Of a stretch of 64,000 bases of DNA, positions 11,814-23,996 are shown piece by piece (positions within the stretch are counted from its first letter, which is position 1; every line of letters begins with the position of its first letter). The translations under genes were made by a program, and so were the position numbers. The notes below the pieces were generated by a model, which saw nothing but the letters and a program-made list of their open reading frames with translations, was not told the origin of the DNA and made no database searches. Origin of the DNA: Termitomyces sp. T153 (Eukaryota > Basidiomycota > Agaricomycetes > Agaricales > Lyophyllaceae); the NCBI GenBank assembly GCA_018296165.2, contig JACKQL020000034.1, positions 496,001 through 560,000 of the forward strand, read 5' to 3'.

Positions 11814-14800
11814 TCACCCCACTTGTTCATCTATCTTCAAGGCCTCTGCTTCCTTGTGACTCATGATGTCTGCCCAGTGCTCTGATACAGCATTAGCCAT
11901 ATTACTGGAGCCACTGGTTCCAGCCTCAAAAGTAGTAGGAGTAGCAACATTAGTTGCTACTGCTGCTTCCATAGGGCTGGGGATGAGTTGTGGAGTTGTT
12001 GCTGGTTGAACTGGCATAGTCAATGTGGAATTGTCAGTGTAGTCCAATTCCATGGACTCCTCTATAAGTGTGTCCTCAGAAGACACACCAGAGCTCAATG
12101 GAGGGGTGGAAGTGGCTGCAACCACTAACAACAAAGGACCCTCCTCAGTTGGGGCTGCACTTGCAGGAGGAGCCACAGATGATGGCTCCTCAGCAGTGGC
12201 TTGTGAGGCCTTCACAACCTCTGCAGGCTGGTGCAACAGGCAAGTGGAAATGCCATCCTCACCAAAGTGCAACCATTCAGCTGCATCAAGGGGAGCATGG
12301 CCTCTACTCTCATGAATTTGGAGAAGCATGCAACAGTACTCCCAGTCATCAGCAGTGGGGATATACCACCCATCATATCCCAGTAATGGAGGGGGTAATC
12401 CAATGGTTTGGAGTCAACAATGGCATTCATTGTTGACTTGCATGAACAAGTCTGCATGCAGGGCATTCCTAGACCAATAGTGATTGAGGAAGCATATACT
12501 ATAGGTATACACATGATTCACCCACAAGGGAGGCACATGGTTGGCCAGGAGGTGACATATTACCTCCATCTCACTCAAATTGTTAATTTGAGTAGGCAGC
12601 ACTTGCAGCCTATATAGAGTGAAAGTGTAGAAGGTAATTGTGTTAAACTCTCCTACACTGGATTAGTAAGTGTCTACTGCCTCTTGATAGAAACATGGCT
12701 GAGCCACCACCATTGTGAACAGCCTCATATAGGCTATTCATGCATGCAGAACAGTCAGAGCCAGTACCTGATCCAAAATGTAACTGAAGACTGAGCATTG
12801 GTCAACATGCAAGGTGGCATTGATGGCCACACCTGAATACAGGTTCTGTGAACCTGGGTAGCCATAGTGCAGGATGTACTGTGCCCATGCCTCAATGTCA
12901 AAGTAACAGCTGATTAGGACTTGATTAAGTCCCACTCACTCCCTGCATATTGTTATCTGTGTGGCCTAGCATGACCAATGAATGTGAGAGTAAGGGGACC
13001 AGTACTCATTGGCAGTCCCCTCTGGGCAGAGATGTTTCCAACTCTGCTGGGGTTAGCTCTATAGCCCACCTCATTGTGCAGTCCCTCAATTGTGGAGCTG
13101 TATAGAAGGAGATCTGATGGAACTCCTGAAGGAGGAGAGTGGCATGAATCCACTCCCTCATTGTGACCTTGAATCTGCTGACTCAAATGAGTTTCAGGAT
13201 CAGGAAAATCTGCCCTGAATTCATGGGCATCCCATGAGGAGCCCATCAATACAGTAATTTGTAATGCAGGGATATGTGAGATATTCTAGCCATCTCTGTT
13301 GAGCAGGCAAAGACTGCTTTGTCACCAACAAAAACTGCATTGGTCATTGGTGACCAATAGAAGTTGGGGTGTAGCATACCTCTGAAGTCATTCTGGTACT
13401 TAAAGTGCCTGCAAACCAACATGGTATCCCAGCTATCTGGTAGGTGGCTGGGCACTGTATCATTCAGATGCTTGAGATCCAGCTTAGACTTCTCAGTGTC
13501 AATGGCTAACAGCCATCTGGCATTAGCATTGTGCTGCTCCTTGCAACAATGCTCAGTAGCATTGTCATTGGAGTCACTATCCAAGATACATTGATTAGAT
13601 GTAGGGATGTTGTCATCATCATTGCTACCCAAGTCAGATGCCACTGGGGCCCCTGTTGTCACTTGGGCAGCTGCTTGCTGGGTGATGGAAAATTCCTTGT
13701 CATGTGGATCTCTCTGCACTGGTAGTCTCAACTCCTGAGAGAGTGCACTAGGCATCACATAGGTCCTCAATCCAAGGACCTTGATCATACCAGCTTCTGA
13801 TTCTGGAGGAACATTGGCCAGAAAAGCAATTGGAGTGGTGATGACTAAAGAGTTGTCTGCTTCTGTCACCATTACAGAGGACTGCCCAGTGCCAGCTTTC
13901 TTTGTGGAGGGCTTTGATATTCTCTCCTTTGTTGCCACTGGTTTTGGTGGCTTTACTTTAGCCACCACTGGCTTAGATAGCCCAGCAGAGGACAAAGCTG
14001 CCTTGAAATCAGAGCACTCATCCATCCTCTGGTCATCACCAGCAGGCACCATATCATTGTAGGGCACAAGTGGTGCCCTCTGGGTTGAGGATCCCTTGAA
14101 AAATACAGAAGGCTCAGTATGAGCCTTCTTTGCCTCTGGAGGGTTAGGGGGGGTTGCTACCCACTTCTCCTTTCCCAACACTGAATAGAAGAAGTCTGTG
14201 CAGGCCTCATCCCTCTGATTTTGCACAACATCAAGTTCATTGAGAACTTGAGATAGTGCTATTGATACGCCTGTCTCGAGTACGAGACAGGTTGAATATA
14301 CTTAAAAAAAGAGATAAGGGAAATACCAATCAAAACAAGCTGAAAACTGTAAGCTTGGGTAAATGTTGAAAACTGTAGACATAAAAACCTTACCTAGTAT
14401 AAAAAGAATATCACCAAAGAACCCAAGGAAGCACGCATTGAACAATGCCAGCAGGACCTATGATGTCGAGAACAGCTGGTCACACATTTGATCAACGATC
14501 AATGGCTGTGCTTGGCAAAACCGGCTAGAACAGCTAACCGATGCCGAGGACAGCCATAGACATCTGAATGCATAGCAAAAACCCTGCCTCCCCTTGACAC
14601 TGCACGCCAGACCGTCCAGAGACCAGAGCTGGCCACCATACAAACTACACGGAGCCTGCTAAGAGAGAAGTGGAAAAGAAAAGAATGAGAAAAAGAGGTC
14701 GGACAAATAGATAACCGAGTAATGCCGACCCAGCATGTCATTGCAAATGGCCAACCAATAATGGAGGAAGGCCAAGGAAAACCACACAGTACACCCACGG

Positions 14801-16189
14801 CAGCGCACGGAAAACAGCCTGGTCTGTGTGTGTACAACGAGCTATAAAGAGGAGAGCAGGATTGGAGGAAAAGGGCAAGCAACAACATACCACAGCTTGG
14901 CTAGCCCCAAGGAGTGGCTAACTTAGGCTTATGAGTATTTAGTTGGTTCGGGTTTTTATTTATATATATATATATATATATTTGAGCCCATTCAAAAGTT
15001 TGAGACCGTCTCAACTAGCAAATAAATCAATTTAATTATTATCTACGACTGTAAACATCTAAGTGAGCTTTTGTGTAACCTAAGCCTCCAAACTCTGTGA
15101 GAGTAAAGTTTGATCTGTTGATCCAATCAATTGATAACATCAAAACTTACATTTCGCATCACTATTTGCACTACAGGATTATCAAGGACATCAGCATCAA
15201 TGTCCTCTGGGACTCTGGCTTTCTGAAGCCACTGAAGTAGGTGAGCAAGCTGCTCATCTGCAGTAGTCAAAGGCTCAGGCTCTTTCACTTTGCCCTTGCC
15301 CTTCTCCTTTACAGAGAAGCATCCCTCAATCATCTTCCAAGTGGTCAATGGAGGAGTGCTACTCTCCTATGCCAGTGCAGGCAGTGACATTGAAGTTGCC
15401 TTGCTCTTTCCTTTGCTAGTCAAGGCAGCTGCAGGTCACCCTGACCACCCTGATACACTTGACAAGGACAAGGGCATATCCAACAGATGAATCCCAGTAG
15501 GCAATGGCAGATACAACTGCTGAGGAGGTGCTAGCAACTGCATCAGAGCTGTAATGAACTCTGGACCATTGTCATCTACCTCCATTGCTTCAGATGTTGA
15601 TGCTGCAGGGACCAAGATCCCTACCTGTAATGACATAGTGGTAGGTCATTGTTGACCTGCCATGCCTATTATATGGCTAGGACTAGCCACTGGAGGTGGG
15701 TCCACAGCAAACTGTGGCATTACAAACTGCTGGGACTCCTGAGACCACACTGGTTGTGCAGCCACAGGGTATCCAAAGTTGAACTGAGGGGGGGGGCAGT
15801 GGTCCCCCACATCCTCTTCCTGCTCCTTGAGGGGGGGTTGACAGTCCCTCATGTCCTCTGCCTGCTCTGCCTTATTGAGGAGGCAAACCATGTCCCCTTG
15901 CTGGTAACTGCTGCATTGCCACTGCATAGCTCAGCAGAGCTACATCTCCTAATACTATTGGTGGTCCCCCACTTGCAGGCCTTGTGTCCCTTTGAGCTGG
16001 GGCCACTCTTCTCATTGTTGGAGGTGCTACATCCCCTGGCACCAGGCCTCCTGCTAATGCAGCAAAGCCTCTAAAGCCAGGGAGCAAGCTACTCCCTGAC
16101 CCTCCCCCTCTTGAGCTCTGTCCAGAGCTCAATGAATAACCTGGTGGATCCACATCTGCCTTGCCTAGCCATTTCTTTTTCTTGCCCAT
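11814..16189 (-). pseudogene. Accessory ORF3 of gypsy B, downstream of integrase
   Basis: On the same strand as pol, after the chromodomain, lies a long degraded coding region. It starts MGKKKKWLGKADVDPPGY (16189) and continues through Pro/Gln/Gly-rich, probably disordered segments (15927, 15636). A lysine-rich piece (VKEKGKGKVKEPEPL) lies near 15310, and the longest open stretch runs to 13246 after removal of the solo LTR. Joining across that LTR gives an in-frame DNPVVQIALSQVLNELDV. The last part (12602-11814) has LPTQINNLSEMEVICHLLA and an acidic Ser/Thr-rich tail ending KEAEALKIDEQVG. I recognise no domain. It is neither gag (present upstream) nor an obvious envelope, as no signal peptide or membrane segment is seen. 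Confidence 0.55.
14263..15161. repeat. CpG-rich solo LTR inserted in ORF3 of gypsy B
   Basis: The ends are TGATACGCC and CGCATCA, near-perfect inverted heptamers (TGATACG against TGATGCG). It is flanked by CTAT (14259-14262 and 15162-15165; CTATT if the shared T is counted). It has a 9-bp-arm hairpin at 14270-14291 (CCTGTCTCG, AGTA, CGAGACAGG), a TTGAGAC palindrome near 15000 and an (AT)n run near 14962. It is CpG-rich inside CpG-poor DNA, so it is a recent insertion. Removing it restores the host ORF frame. No coding content is credible. Confidence 0.75.
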
Positions 16190-16471
16190 GGGGCAAGGAT
16201 TCAGTCCTCTTGTTAATGTTAGTGCATAGCACCAACAATGGGTAAGAAGACAAAGGCCAGTTGGACTTTGTGCTCAGCCAAAAAATTGGCTGACATAATC
16301 ATTGATGGCTGCCAGCATGGTGGCCTGTTGACTTCTAGGACTGAGTCAGACTAACTTAGACTTTCTAGCCAACTGTGCAGGGTGCCAAACATCCTGCAAC
16401 TCTAGATATCTGTCAAGGGCTGCAAAGTCCTTGCAAGTTGTGAGGGACTCCCAAGTAGTGTCCCAAAGACT

Positions 16472-19400
16472 TCAACAAACCTTGAATTTGAGGTTCTTAC
16501 CATCCCAACAATAACCTACCAGGTCATCAATGAAGCATTCCTGGTCATCTGGGGTGCCAAAGTTGTAAGGCTCTGGCATTGCCCTATTGGGAAATAAGGT
16601 GTTGTTGCTGGCTTTATAGGGGCACAGCAGTGACACATGGAACTTAGGATGTATCCTCTGTTCCTGGAGTGCCATAGGCAACTCCAACACATAGTTGGAG
16701 GTCTTACTGTAGGATAATTCTATACAGACCAACCCACTTAGGGCAGAATAATTTCCTTGCTCTGCCTTTAGGTAGATTGAGGAATGGCCAGATGCACCTG
16801 GAAGATGCATGCCTCTATAATTGTGTTGTGTGCTGCTGCCAAGTTCTCTAGAGCTTGGCAGGTGAACTGTTGGATTCCCTTGGGAATAACAGTATCTGCC
16901 CTAATTTCCTGTATCATGGACAGCATGTACCCACCTTTCAACTCAAACAGTGCAAACCATGTTGTCTCAGAAATGCTTGCATTTATTATGAACTCCATTA
17001 AGTCAATTTGACCTAACTAGTCTTTCTGGTCTGGTTGTACCACAGTATGCAGGATCTGACCAACATTCTGATTGGCATGTTTAGTCTGACCATCTGTCTG
17101 CAGATGGAATGATGTAGACATTAGGAGCTTTGCTCCTAACAATTTATGCAGTTCATGCCACCATTTTGACATGAACTTTGAGTCTCAATTGCTGACAATT
17201 GAGCTTGGGAAGCCTGCAGCCTCACCACCTCATGTATGTAAATCCATGACAGCTGCAAAGCTGTCATGTGGTGTGCACTGGAATAAGGTGCACCATACTT
17301 GTCATCTGACATATAACTATTCACAGGTAGTTATACCCTTTTGATTCAGGGAATGGACCTATAAAGTCCATTCTTATTGGATCTCAGGGCTTAACTGGCA
17401 CCAGCAGGGAATGTAACTTCTCTGAAGGGAGCTGGTTGCTCCCTTTTGCTCACTGGCATAGTTAACAGGTGGTACAGAATGCACACACATCTGCAACTAC
17501 TGTCAGCCACCAGTACCAATGATAAATGTACTCTGTCATTCTCTGGGCACTGAAATGCCCCATTATATTGTGTGCTTGCTCAAGCACACTAGTCACCAAC
17601 TCTTAATCATGAGGTATACAAAGTACCTCATGGCCCAATATGTTGGTAGTCCAGATCAACTTGTCCTGGATGCAAAAGGACTTATAGTCCTTTGGTTGAG
17701 TCATGATTTCCACAAAGAGCTTGTCTTTGCTGTATAGAGATTGAATTTGACAGAGAAATTCCCCATCTGTTCTATCTTGGGGTTGAGGAGACTGGGAGAT
17801 CCCTAGGATGGCTTCTCCAAGAGACATATCAATCTCATCCCCCAACATATCAGTCCCATGCTGAGCATGGGCTGAGTCTCCCTTGCCATCATTACTGGCA
17901 GCCAGTATGTGTGCTTCCTCATCACAAATTTCATGACAATTGCACACTGTCTGTGTCTGTGGCTAGGTCCATTGTGGAGAGCACATATCTGATCCAGTTG
18001 TGCTTGCATTTCCTGTATGTGTAGGGGGCAGATCATCCTCCTCTGGGTCAATACAAGCATCTGCACATACATAGTCATAGACATGGTGTATGTCCCATGG
18101 AGAGTGACTCTCAAAGTAGTGGGATAAACAGTCCACTACCTTATTGAGCTCTCCTTTTACATATGTGATGTCAAAATTAAATTTTGACATATAATCTGTC
18201 CACTATCATTGATGTGGGGACAAGTTCTGTTGAGTTTTGAAGAACTCAAGTGCTTTATGATCCGTTATCACATGGATCTTGTACCCCAGAAGCTTATCCT
18301 CCCACTTGAGGAGGGCTTCTAAGATAGCCAGAGTTTCAAGTTCATGCACAGCATAATTTTGCTGTGCATTAGTGAACTTTTTGGACATGAATCCCACTGG
18401 CCAACATTTCTGCCAGCTTGGTCCTTGTCCATACATTGCTCCAATGCCTGTCTTGGAGGCATCACAGATCAGCCAGATAGGATCCTTATGTCAAGGATCA
18501 ATTGGGCATATGACTGGAGTTTTGGCACAGATCCTCTTGATCATGTCAAAACACTATTGGTGGATGGGTTGCCAATGAAATGGTGACCCATTCTGCATCA
18601 TGGCCATTAATGGCCCAGTGTATGCAGATACATTGGGCAGAAAGTTCCCAATGTAATTCACCAACTCAATGAACTGTTGGATGTTGTTGAAGGTTCTAGG
18701 AGTGTGCCACTCCTGGATCCTAATCAACTTCTCCACATCAGGGTGTATACTCTGCAAGTTGATTACATGGCTGAGGCACTCTACATGCTCAGCATATAGC
18801 TCACACTTCTTCCATTTGAGATAGAGCTTGTTTTTTTGTAGTCTTTCAAAGACTACTCTGAGGTGCTGCTTGTGTTCCTCAATGGAGTCCAAGAAGATGA
18901 ATATATTGTCTAAATAAACATGCATCCACTTGCCAATGACATCTCTAAAGATAGACATCATTAGTTGTTGGAATGTGGCTGGTGCATTACAGTTGCCAAT
19001 CTGCACAATATTACTGTGATATATTCCAGTAATGGTCATAAATACAGTCTTAGGTATGTCTGATGTACATATCCTCACTTGTTCATACACATCAGTAAGA
19101 TCAATCTTTGACCTTACTAGTGCTTGAGCCACATCTTCCCTAATGACCTCTTGGTCTAGTAAGGGTGTTACATCCTAAACAGTATTGTGATTGTGCTGAC
19201 AAGCATCTAATGCCATCCACAGGGATCCATCCTTTCTGGGATTGCATAAAAGTGGTGCAGCCTGGTTGGCTGCACATGGCTCCCACCACTTAGCCCACAC
19301 ATAGCAGTTGATTTCATCCTACAATTGCTGCTGAAGTGACTTAGGACACCTTGGCATGAAGTATGAGTACCATTTGGACTCATCAATGAGATTTATCTTA

Positions 19401-20525
19401 TGATTTACTTCACACCAAGGAAGAAGTTCCTCCTTTGTTCCATTGACAATGTCTTGGAACTTATTGTACCACTGCTGTCAAAGGCATGGAATATTGCCTT
19501 CTGATAGATTGGGAGGTTGTAACTTTCCTCTAACTATCTTTAGTGAAGAGCAATGCTCTTCCTTGTTTGACTTTGCTAGTGGTGGTTTTTGTACTTATCA
19601 TGCAAGGCCATCAGACAAATTTCTGATTTGTCTGGTATGTTCAGCCAAGCAGGACCATGAATTGTCCTGCCTCTTGCTTTTTTCCATGAGTATTCAAATT
19701 TGCTAGGCTCAGATATTTTATCCTCTGTAGCCATTTTATATATTTTGTTCTCAGGGATTGACCTTTTTACCCCTTCCTGTCATGTCAGGTCAGCTATGAC
19801 CTAATACCACTCTTGTAGCATGCATGGGCTGTATCCCCATTCCAGGGTAGGCTTTAGGATTGGTATATCCCAAATCTTCCTTCCCCTTACTTCTGAAGGG
19901 TCAATTCAGACCTTCTGGCATACTCTCCCCCCCTCTTGAAGAGTACTCCTCTGATACTCTTCTTTGGATACCACTAGTGATGGGTGACTATGGGTACACT
20001 CTCAGTTACCTGAAGTTCATCCTCATCCACTACCTCCTCTATAGTGGGCTGCTGAGGTCCACCAGGGAGTTAGGGCCACTCATCACACCACTTCTCCACT
20101 GTGTGGAAGCATTGTGTGCTGCCATTGGCATCCTCCAGCTCCAATCTGTGAGCTGAAGTTGCTCTTCCATCAATGACCACCTAGTCATTTGCAAAATCCA
20201 GGAGAACCTTATGGGTTCTCATAAATGGTGTCCCTATGATCATATTGTAGTGATCAAAATTTGCAACATCCACATAAACATTGCAAATCTTGCCAGGGAC
20301 CTTCATAGTAACCCTGGCACCATAGTTTACTATGGAACAACTTCCAATTGTTCTCAGCTGCAGGGTAATGGGGGTGGCCAGCAGTGCCACCCATATCCCA
20401 GCCACATGTGCAAATAAGGGAGTGATTCCAGAGGTGGTACTCCATGAATTCCACAATGTCCACACTCTGTGGCCATTCACTTCTACCCAAGTGACAAGAC
20501 ATTCTTTGTCTTGTGCTGGCAGCAC
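16472..20525 (-). pseudogene. Gypsy B pol: protease, RT, RNase H, integrase, chromodomain
   Basis: From right to left: the aspartic protease (20525-20181) ends with an IIGTPFMRTHKVLLDF flap-to-helix segment, and its DSG is lost (WNSWST). RT (about 19440-18554) shows ALVRSKIDLTDVYEQVRI and the catalytic YLDN (18916-18905) in place of YLDD. RNase H (18436-18206) has KKFTNAQQNYAVHELETLAI and a DHKALEFF motif. Integrase spans about 18190-16900 in fragments. The C-terminal IHPKFHVSLLCPYK block with a chromodomain-like end (16810-16472) closes the ORF. Fragment H at 58.5-60.7 kb is a second copy of the family and keeps the protease DSG. Confidence 0.8.
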
Positions 20526-20576
20526 TCAGCACTGGGCATTCTATGGCATTCTTGGATGCCACAAGCCACACTTTTC

Positions 20577-20891
20577 TCATGCAAACCTCATTACTTTTTC
20601 TTTCTCCCTTTGTTTGCCAAAAGAAACCTCTGTGAGGGCAAATAGTCCCTCACTATCACTACCACAAGTAGAGTACTTGTTGTCATATATTTCCAATTCA
20701 ATGTACTCCTCACCATGCTCCTGAGTCCCATCAGACTCAAATGCCTCATTAGTGTCAGCCTTAGCAGGCTCCTCCTTCTGCTCATTGTCAGCTTTCCCTG
20801 CATCTGACAGTGCAGCTGTATGAGCTGCCTGCACAAATACTCAGGGAGCTGGTTTAGCTGGCTCCCTGCATTTATGTGTGAAGTGCCCAGC
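20577..20891 (-). pseudogene. Gypsy B gag C-terminus, second half of the zinc knuckle
   Basis: The minus strand begins at the C insertion with GHFTHKC, which completes the CYKCRKA.. half at 40657. Together they give a canonical CCHC knuckle (C-x2-C-x4-H-x4-C). An acidic tail follows (EEPAKADTNEAFESDG, then EEYIELEIYDN), as in fragment H. Confidence 0.8.
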
Positions 20892-21259
20892 TGTCAGGGG
20901 ACTTCCATTTCTAACCTCTGCAACTTGTTCCAGCACCTCCACAGCTTGTTTGACATCTCTGGGGCTCTTTCTAGAATCCTGGAAATCTCCAGAGAACTAC
21001 AGAGTTCTCCATATTACCTCAGCAATTATTGCTCTAGGGTTAGAAGTAGCTCTGGTCTTCTATACAGTAGTTCCCATGCCTCTGCCACTACTGATGCACC
21101 ATGCCAAGCAGCAGGGATCCTTAGACTTGTTCTCTTTGGATTCCCCTCTACTAGGTAATCAGTTACTGATTGTATTGTCATCTACTCTGCTAATATACCT
21201 CAGATTCTCCTCTGCTAGCTGCATGACTCCAATCCACCACTCTGGAGGTTGCCCTTACA
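20892..21259 (+). repeat. 5' LTR of gypsy C
   Basis: TGTCAGGGGACTTCC...GCCCTTACA, 368 bp, matching 40294-40656 apart from scattered substitutions and small indels. It contains AGACTTGTTCT at 21123-21133, the complement of the primer-binding site. Confidence 0.9.
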
Positions 21260-21261
21260 GC

Positions 21262-21272
21262 AGAACAAGTCT
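21262..21272 (+). other. Primer-binding site of gypsy C, complementary to its own LTR
   Basis: AGAACAAGTCT lies two bases after the 5' LTR and is the exact reverse complement of 21123-21133 inside the LTR. Eleven paired bases is the length known for Tf1 self-priming. Confidence 0.65.
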
Positions 21273-21365
21273 CCTAAAACTGGTCTGAAAGCCTCTCATA
21301 GCTGCAAGGAATCTCCAAGCTGCTATCTGTCACTTCTCTACCAGGATTAAATACTGCAGAGTCCT

Positions 21366-22491
21366 ATGTCTCAGCTTGCCAACCCAGACACACTCTCAGA
21401 GGCCCTGGCCCTGCAGGACAAAGCCTGGACTTGCCTACTACACTTAGAAACCCAGGTGCAACTAACACAATCATCTTTCACTTACCATACCACTGAACTC
21501 TCTACTCTCCATCAAATAACTGATCTCATCTTCTAATCACTCCAGGCATTGCTTGAATGCCTAACCCCAGACTCAGCCCCTTCTGTGGCTGTGGAACCAG
21601 CCCCAACCATGTCTGCACCCATTTCTGCAGCTCTGGTGACCTTGTGGCCATGAATTCCATGTCCTGTGCTACCAGACACATACAATAGTGCCTGCTCTGG
21701 TGAGGAGCAATTTCTGCAGTCCTGCCTCACCTATATCCACCTCAGTAGGGATGCCCTTGACTCCAACACATTGAAAATAGTCTAGGTGTTGTCATACATA
21801 AAGACTGGACATGCCTCTACCTACATGCTGCAAGTTTTCCATCACTCTGGAGGTGTTGGAAGTTTTCCAGACTGGGCCACCTTTGAGAAGGACTTCCACA
21901 TGGAGTTTTTCCCATCAGACCCCACCAAGACCATGGCCTTGACACTATGTGATAGGGAGCAGTATAGACAAGGAAAGTGTACACTGGATGAGTATATTGA
22001 CTTGTTCTGTGCTCTTGTCAAGCAGGCCACTTACTCTGACAGCCTCCAAATATGCCTCTTTTTTTAGAACAGCTTGCATCCCACACTAGTAGAATGTATC
22101 AACAATCTGGTAGAGGGCTGCCCCAATGATGAAAAGATTGCATTGTGGTATGAGGTAGCCTGGGACCAATGGCAACTCATGGAGATCTGAAGGGAGCTCT
22201 AGCACCCACATTCTGTGCTGCACCCAACTCCAGTCAGCAACTTCCACTACCCCACACCTGCCTGCCCAATGCTGGTCCCCACTCCAGCCATCCCTGCAGC
22301 ATGCCCTCTGCCACTGGGAATTCCCATGGACATGGATGCTGCCCCACTGCTGTGCCAGAGATGCCAGAAGCCTGGGCACTTCACATAGTACTGTCCCCTG
22401 GGCCTGGAGGTATGCTACCTTTCCATAGCAAAGCAGGAGAAACTCCTCCTGCAGCTGCTGGCCATAAAGGATGCTGCCAGAGCTCTATTGC
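21366..22491 (+). pseudogene. Gypsy C gag (first part)
   Basis: It starts MSQLANPDTLSEALALQDKAW and is homologous to F gag. A capsid-like block (WATFEKDFHMEFFPSDPTK...YRQGKCTLDEYIDLF, about 21786-22067) is the Retrotrans_gag signature. The zinc knuckle CQRCQKPGHFT.YC (about 22350-22395) has a TAG before its last Cys. The frame is cut at 22491 by element D and resumes at 36158 (DKPMPELTLEEISMC). Confidence 0.85.
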
Positions 22492-23471
22492 TGTCATGAC
22501 CCGCTCCCTAGACACTGTTCCCAACCCCTCCTGAGTTCCCGTCTAACTCCCCTGAACCCTGCCCACACTGGATAACTCCAACACTTCTCCAGCAAACCCC
22601 AATGGCAACTCCAACACCCTCTCCGTAGCCATCAACACTCCCCCTGAAACCTTCCCCCACCATTCCTGGCCATGTCATACATTCCCGACCCCCTACCCTA
22701 GTTTATTCAACCTGTCCCGGAGTATCACAACGTCCTCAGAGCGGCCCATGCCCCCAACTGATCCCATCAGAATACCGCCACGGCCCGCCCTTGGATCATA
22801 CCCAACACCCATCGACTCTGCACAGCTCCATTGACTCCCGCCACCATATCCACCGCCCTCCGGGGTACCCAGTAGTCAGTATATAAGTCGTAGAATAACT
22901 CCTCGAACTTTAGTCTTGATATTACATTTACCGGTTTCCTATGTTTTGTCTCTTGTCTTGTCTCTGTTTCTGTTTTTAAGTTTCAAATCTATCTCTTTCC
23001 TCAGTCTCATCTCGTCTCCGTCTTGTCTCGACTGTACATATTTCCTTTGTTCTTCTAAGTTCCTCTTGCTCCCTATGTCAGTACAAACTCCGCGCATGCG
23101 CCACAACCCAAACATTCTTATGACAACTCTGACCCTCGCTCCCCGCTCGGCCCTGGGACCCATCAAGCCTGGGTAACCCCCTATCCAACTCCGGCCCGGC
23201 CCCCATCACTCGAGAAGCCCCCACTCACTCCGCAATCTATTTGCACGCCCACGAACTAGCCCTGACACCTGCCCTGGGTCAATGACCAATACCTTTGGTC
23301 TTAGACTTCTCTGAGCCATTCAGGACTTGCTTGGGCCATTTTCCCTAGAACCCCCTCGCAAGCCTTCCCACCTCCGCTCCAACTCTGGGCGCCTGGTTAT
23401 AAGCATAGGACATTGCGTCTGCCTAAGGACTCGCCAGTGTACTGAGCCCCCATTGTCAGCGGAACCTGACA
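22492..23471 (+). repeat. 5' LTR of gypsy D
   Basis: TGTCATGACCCGCTCCC...GCGGAACCTGACA. The pyrimidine-rich segment after the TATA box (about 22925-23040, repeated TCTTGTCTTGTCTC) resembles the R/U5 leader of the A and G LTRs. Reading frames inside it are not credible genes. Confidence 0.9.
22880..22924 (+). promoter_or_regulatory. LTR promoter: TATA box and likely transcript start
   Basis: TATATAAG at 22880-22887 is followed 32 nt from its start by AGTCTTGATATTA (22912-22924). That is a normal TATA-to-start distance. The 13-mer is exactly complementary to the primer-binding site at 23472-23484. The same layout is in the 3' LTR and in element G (61966-61978), and with one mismatch in A. Confidence 0.6.
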
Positions 23472-23484
23472 TAATATCAAGACT
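23472..23484 (+). other. Primer-binding site of gypsy D, complementary to the LTR
   Basis: TAATATCAAGACT directly follows the LTR and is the exact complement of 22912-22924. It lacks the TGG start typical of tRNA-primed sites. Confidence 0.7.
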
Positions 23485-23503
23485 CCCCCTTACCCCATTC
23501 TTG

Positions 23504-23743
23504 ATGTCTGCATTTAACCCCGCATACAACCCCATCGGTTACCCAACCAACGCCTATGGCTGACCCCTACTGGAAAATCCCTACACCCCCTTCCACCCAG
23601 GTCCCTTTGCAGATCAGTACGTACTCCGTCACTGGACCCCTGACCCCAACCAGGCATTCTACGCCCCCTCCATCAGCCAGGGAATACCCCCGGGCTGGTG
23701 CCGCCCTCCCGCATTTCTTGCCGATGGCAATAATCCCCGTATC
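23504..23743 (+). pseudogene. Gypsy D gag N-terminus (before LINE E)
   Basis: The frame starts MSAFNPAYNPIGYPTNAYG and is Pro/Tyr/Asn-rich. Frameshifts are present; other pieces read PYTPFHPGPFADQY and QAFYAPSISQGI. It matches the start of gag in element G (62561). The LINE interrupts it at 23756, and it resumes after the duplicated AACCCTGGAGGA at 30233-30244. Confidence 0.75.
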
Positions 23744-23996
23744 AACCCTGGAGGAGAAGACGCTTCTTGATCCTAAACACCCATCATCCCTTCTGGGGTC
23801 CTGGCTGTTTCAAGACCGTAGCTAGCGTCTATTCATTCTTCTTCTGGTACTTCTGGCTGTTAACGCCACTCGGTACCATCACTGAGCTTCTTCTGTTATC
23901 TCATACCTCCTCTCGACCTACTGTGATGTCTTCGACAATGAGGGCATCATCCAGGCCCCCCCCAGCGGTGCCAACACAACTGGGACCCCAAAAAGA

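Noticed and set aside
14499..14888. 129-residue minus-strand ORF in the CpG-rich insert
   Set aside because: It lies fully inside a solo LTR and has no recognisable domain; Leu/Cys/Ser-rich composition fits random translation.
14955..14982. (AT)n run as an origin or centromere signal
   Set aside because: A short simple repeat within an LTR; no further support.
22916..23176. 86-residue ORF, repeated almost identically at 35594-35854
   Set aside because: Both copies lie in the pyrimidine-rich part of the D LTRs; the identity reflects the LTR repeat, not a gene.
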